The translations under genes were made by a program, and so were the position numbers. From DASVRA01 sp036388855 (GTDB lineage: Bacteria > Pseudomonadota > Alphaproteobacteria > Caulobacterales > Caulobacteraceae): a stretch of 64,000 nt of DNA. A model generated the notes under the pieces. That model did no database searches, was not told the origin of the DNA, and saw only the letters and a program-made list of their open reading frames with translations. Location of the stretch: positions 1-64,000 of the forward strand of contig DASVRA010000028.1 in NCBI GenBank assembly GCA_036388855.1. The letters run 5' to 3'. Every line of letters begins with the position of its first letter. The first letter of the stretch is position 1. Shown in pieces: positions 61,647-64,000 of the stretch.

Positions 61647-62992
61647 CGCGGGCGCTGCCCGAAGTCCCCGACTCCATCCTTGCCTCCTTCGACCTACGGC
61701 TCGACCGCACCTCTGCGGCGCCTGTGGCCGTCGCATATTCGGGCGGCGGCGATTCCCTGTTCCTGCTGCTGGCGGCGAGGCTCTGGGCAGAGACGTGCGA
61801 GCGCCCTCTGCTGGCCCTGCACGTGGACCATCGCCTGCAGCCGCAGAGCAGCGCCTGGGCCGAGCAGGCGCGCGCCGTCGCCGCTGAACTCGGCGCGGAT
61901 TTCCGCCTACTGCCCTGGACCGGCGAAAAGCCCGTTACAGGCCTACCGGCCGCCGCAAGGACGGCACGCCTCACCTTGATGGCGGAGGCGGCGCGTGAGG
62001 CCGGCGCGGGCGCGATCCTCCTGGGCCACACCGCCAACGACGTGCGGGAGTCGGACCTGATGCGGGCCGAGGGCTCCACCCTCGGCGGCTTGAGCGAGTG
62101 GGCGCCCTCGCCGGTCTGGCCGCAGGGCCGCGACCTCTTCCACTTCCGCCCGCTGCTGAACCTTTCCCGTGATGAAATTCGGAAGCGGCTCCGTGAGAAG
62201 GAATGGAACTGGATCGAAGACCCCGCGAACGAGGACCTCCGCTACGGCAGAAGCCGGGCTCGCGCCGCCCTCTCCTCCGCTCTCCCCGGCGACCCTCGAC
62301 TAGATCCGGAGCGGGATGACATCGGCCAGCGGCTGAGCTTGGGTTCCGGACTTCGCCGGGACCTATGGGGAAAATTCAGTAATGGGGTGGATGCTGCCGT
62401 CGTGATGACGTTCGGCCGCGAAGCCTTGCATGGCTCAGACGATCCGCCGCTCAAAGCGGCGCTGGTCTGCGCTTCGGGCGTCGCGCGGCTGCCGCGTTCG
62501 GATCGGCTTACGAACCTGCGCGATAGGTTGAGGTGTGGCGACCGCTTCACCGCCACCTTGGCAGGCGCCCGGATCGAGGCAGGCAAGGACGTGCTGATCT
62601 GCCGTGACGCCGGGGAATACGCGCGGAGCGGCTCGCCGCGTCTGGAGCTGGCGCCGGGGCGAGCGGGGGTCTGGGACGGAAGGTTCGAGGTTGCCTGCCA
62701 GGACGAAGGATGGTGCGTCATGCCGCTCAAGGGCCGGGCCGCGCGGCTGCCGAAGGCGCAGCGGGACGCTCTGCGCTGCATTCCCGCCGCCGCCCGTCCG
62801 ACGCTGCCGGTCTTGGTGAACGGCGCGGAGACCGTGACTTGCCCGCTCCTTGCAGAGGTTCCGGGCGTGCGGGTGCGGCCGCTCGTCGCCACCCGGCTGG
62901 CGGGGGCGCTCGGGCTCATCCGCACAGAGGCCGAAGCCGTATCCGCGGCGCATGGCGCGGGGGCGGTTTGCGCCCTATCTTGGGGGGGTTAA
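61637..62992 (+). CDS. tilS: tRNA(Ile)-lysidine synthetase
   Basis: A 451-residue ATP-dependent enzyme that converts the wobble C of tRNA-Ile(CAU) to lysidine, giving it AUA specificity. The PP-loop is SGGGDS (35-40), then ALHVDHRLQPQSSAWAEQAR and GAGAILLGHTANDVRESDLM. The middle has EKEWNWIEDPANEDLRYGRS. The C-terminal domain is present. GTG at 61637, overlapping the cpoB stop by 10 bases. The stop TAA abuts an alternative GTG start of ftsH. Confidence 0.92.
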   Translation: MRLTRALPEVPDSILASFDLRLDRTSAAPVAVAYSGGGDSLFLLLAARLWAETCERPLLALHVDHRLQPQSSAWAEQARAVAAELGADFRLLPWTGEKPVTGLPAAARTARLTLMAEAAREAGAGAILLGHTANDVRESDLMRAEGSTLGGLSEWAPSPVWPQGRDLFHFRPLLNLSRDEIRKRLREKEWNWIEDPANEDLRYGRSRARAALSSALPGDPRLDPERDDIGQRLSLGSGLRRDLWGKFSNGVDAAVVMTFGREALHGSDDPPLKAALVCASGVARLPRSDRLTNLRDRLRCGDRFTATLAGARIEAGKDVLICRDAGEYARSGSPRLELAPGRAGVWDGRFEVACQDEGWCVMPLKGRAARLPKAQRDALRCIPAAARPTLPVLVNGAETVTCPLLAEVPGVRVRPLVATRLAGALGLIRTEAEAVSAAHGAGAVCALSWGG

Positions 62993-63010
62993 GTGAAGAG
63001 GCGTTTCGGC

Positions 63011-64000
<990 letters not shown>

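Overview
This 64 kb window is chromosomal DNA from a high-GC alphaproteobacterium, most likely a member of the Caulobacterales (Caulobacter/Phenylobacterium-like). The signs are the split F0 ATP-synthase operon with both b and b' subunits, a MucR/Ros-type regulator, a DUF2336 protein, a PhaR repressor, GANTC (CcrM-type) sites upstream of an RTX gene, a GTTC-N7-GTTC-like LexA site upstream of recA, and the ruvCAB-ybgC-tolQRAB-pal-cpoB-tilS-ftsH cluster. Third-position GC is so high that long open frames occur antisense to almost every real gene. These were left out.

Layout. 0.3-2.8 kb: F0 operon atpI-atpB-atpE-atpF'-atpF (minus). 3.0-6.2 kb: gluQ, then a metal-handling group (polytopic permease, CDF cation exporter, SDR) with a Zur-like palindrome on the gluQ stop codon. 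6.2-16.5 kb: exbD, mtgA, rmuC, an RTX calcium-binding secreted protein, a YcgN-type Cys-cluster protein whose 3' end is made of repeat DNA, a class A penicillin-binding protein, lpdA, msrB and a trypsin-like protease. 16.5-21.6 kb: oligopeptidase B-like S9 peptidase, a UGT-like glycosyltransferase, a MucR-like regulator and a DUF2336 protein. 21.8-24.9 kb: type I secretion ABC transporter and HlyD adaptor, translationally coupled and without TolC. 25-30.9 kb: nrdA, rimM, a dolichyl-phosphate-mannose-synthase-like GT2, small uncharacterised proteins, phaR and a secreted protein. 30.8-39.5 kb: glnD, mutS, dnaJ and dnaK, with a strong sigma-32 promoter at the dnaK end. 39.7-42.0 kb: oxyR diverging from ahpC-ahpD, with an OxyR box and a well-spaced sigma-70 promoter. 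42.0-46.6 kb: coq7-dsbB-yqaA, a prolyl-tRNA editing protein, a DUF6065 protein, tRNA-Gly(GCC) and recA with an SOS-like box. 46.8-50.7 kb: a lower-GC, probably acquired pair of translationally coupled secreted serine hydrolases (S12 with TPR, and S15) behind a palindromic operator. 51-53.8 kb: MATE exporter, exported peroxiredoxin and a PD40 beta-propeller protein. 53.9-64 kb: ruvCAB, ybgC, the complete Tol-Pal system, tilS and the start of ftsH, which runs off the window.

Most of the window is core housekeeping. The parts most worth a second look are (1) the permease-CDF-SDR cluster under a Zur-like operator, (2) the coupled S12-TPR/S15 secreted hydrolase operon, (3) the RTX protein and its probable but unlinked exporter, (4) regulatory sites embedded in the stop codons of upstream genes (Zur-like box in gluQ, sigma-32 -35 element in oxyR), and (5) the repeat-derived tail of the YcgN protein. 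All identifications come from reading the sequence; no database search was run.
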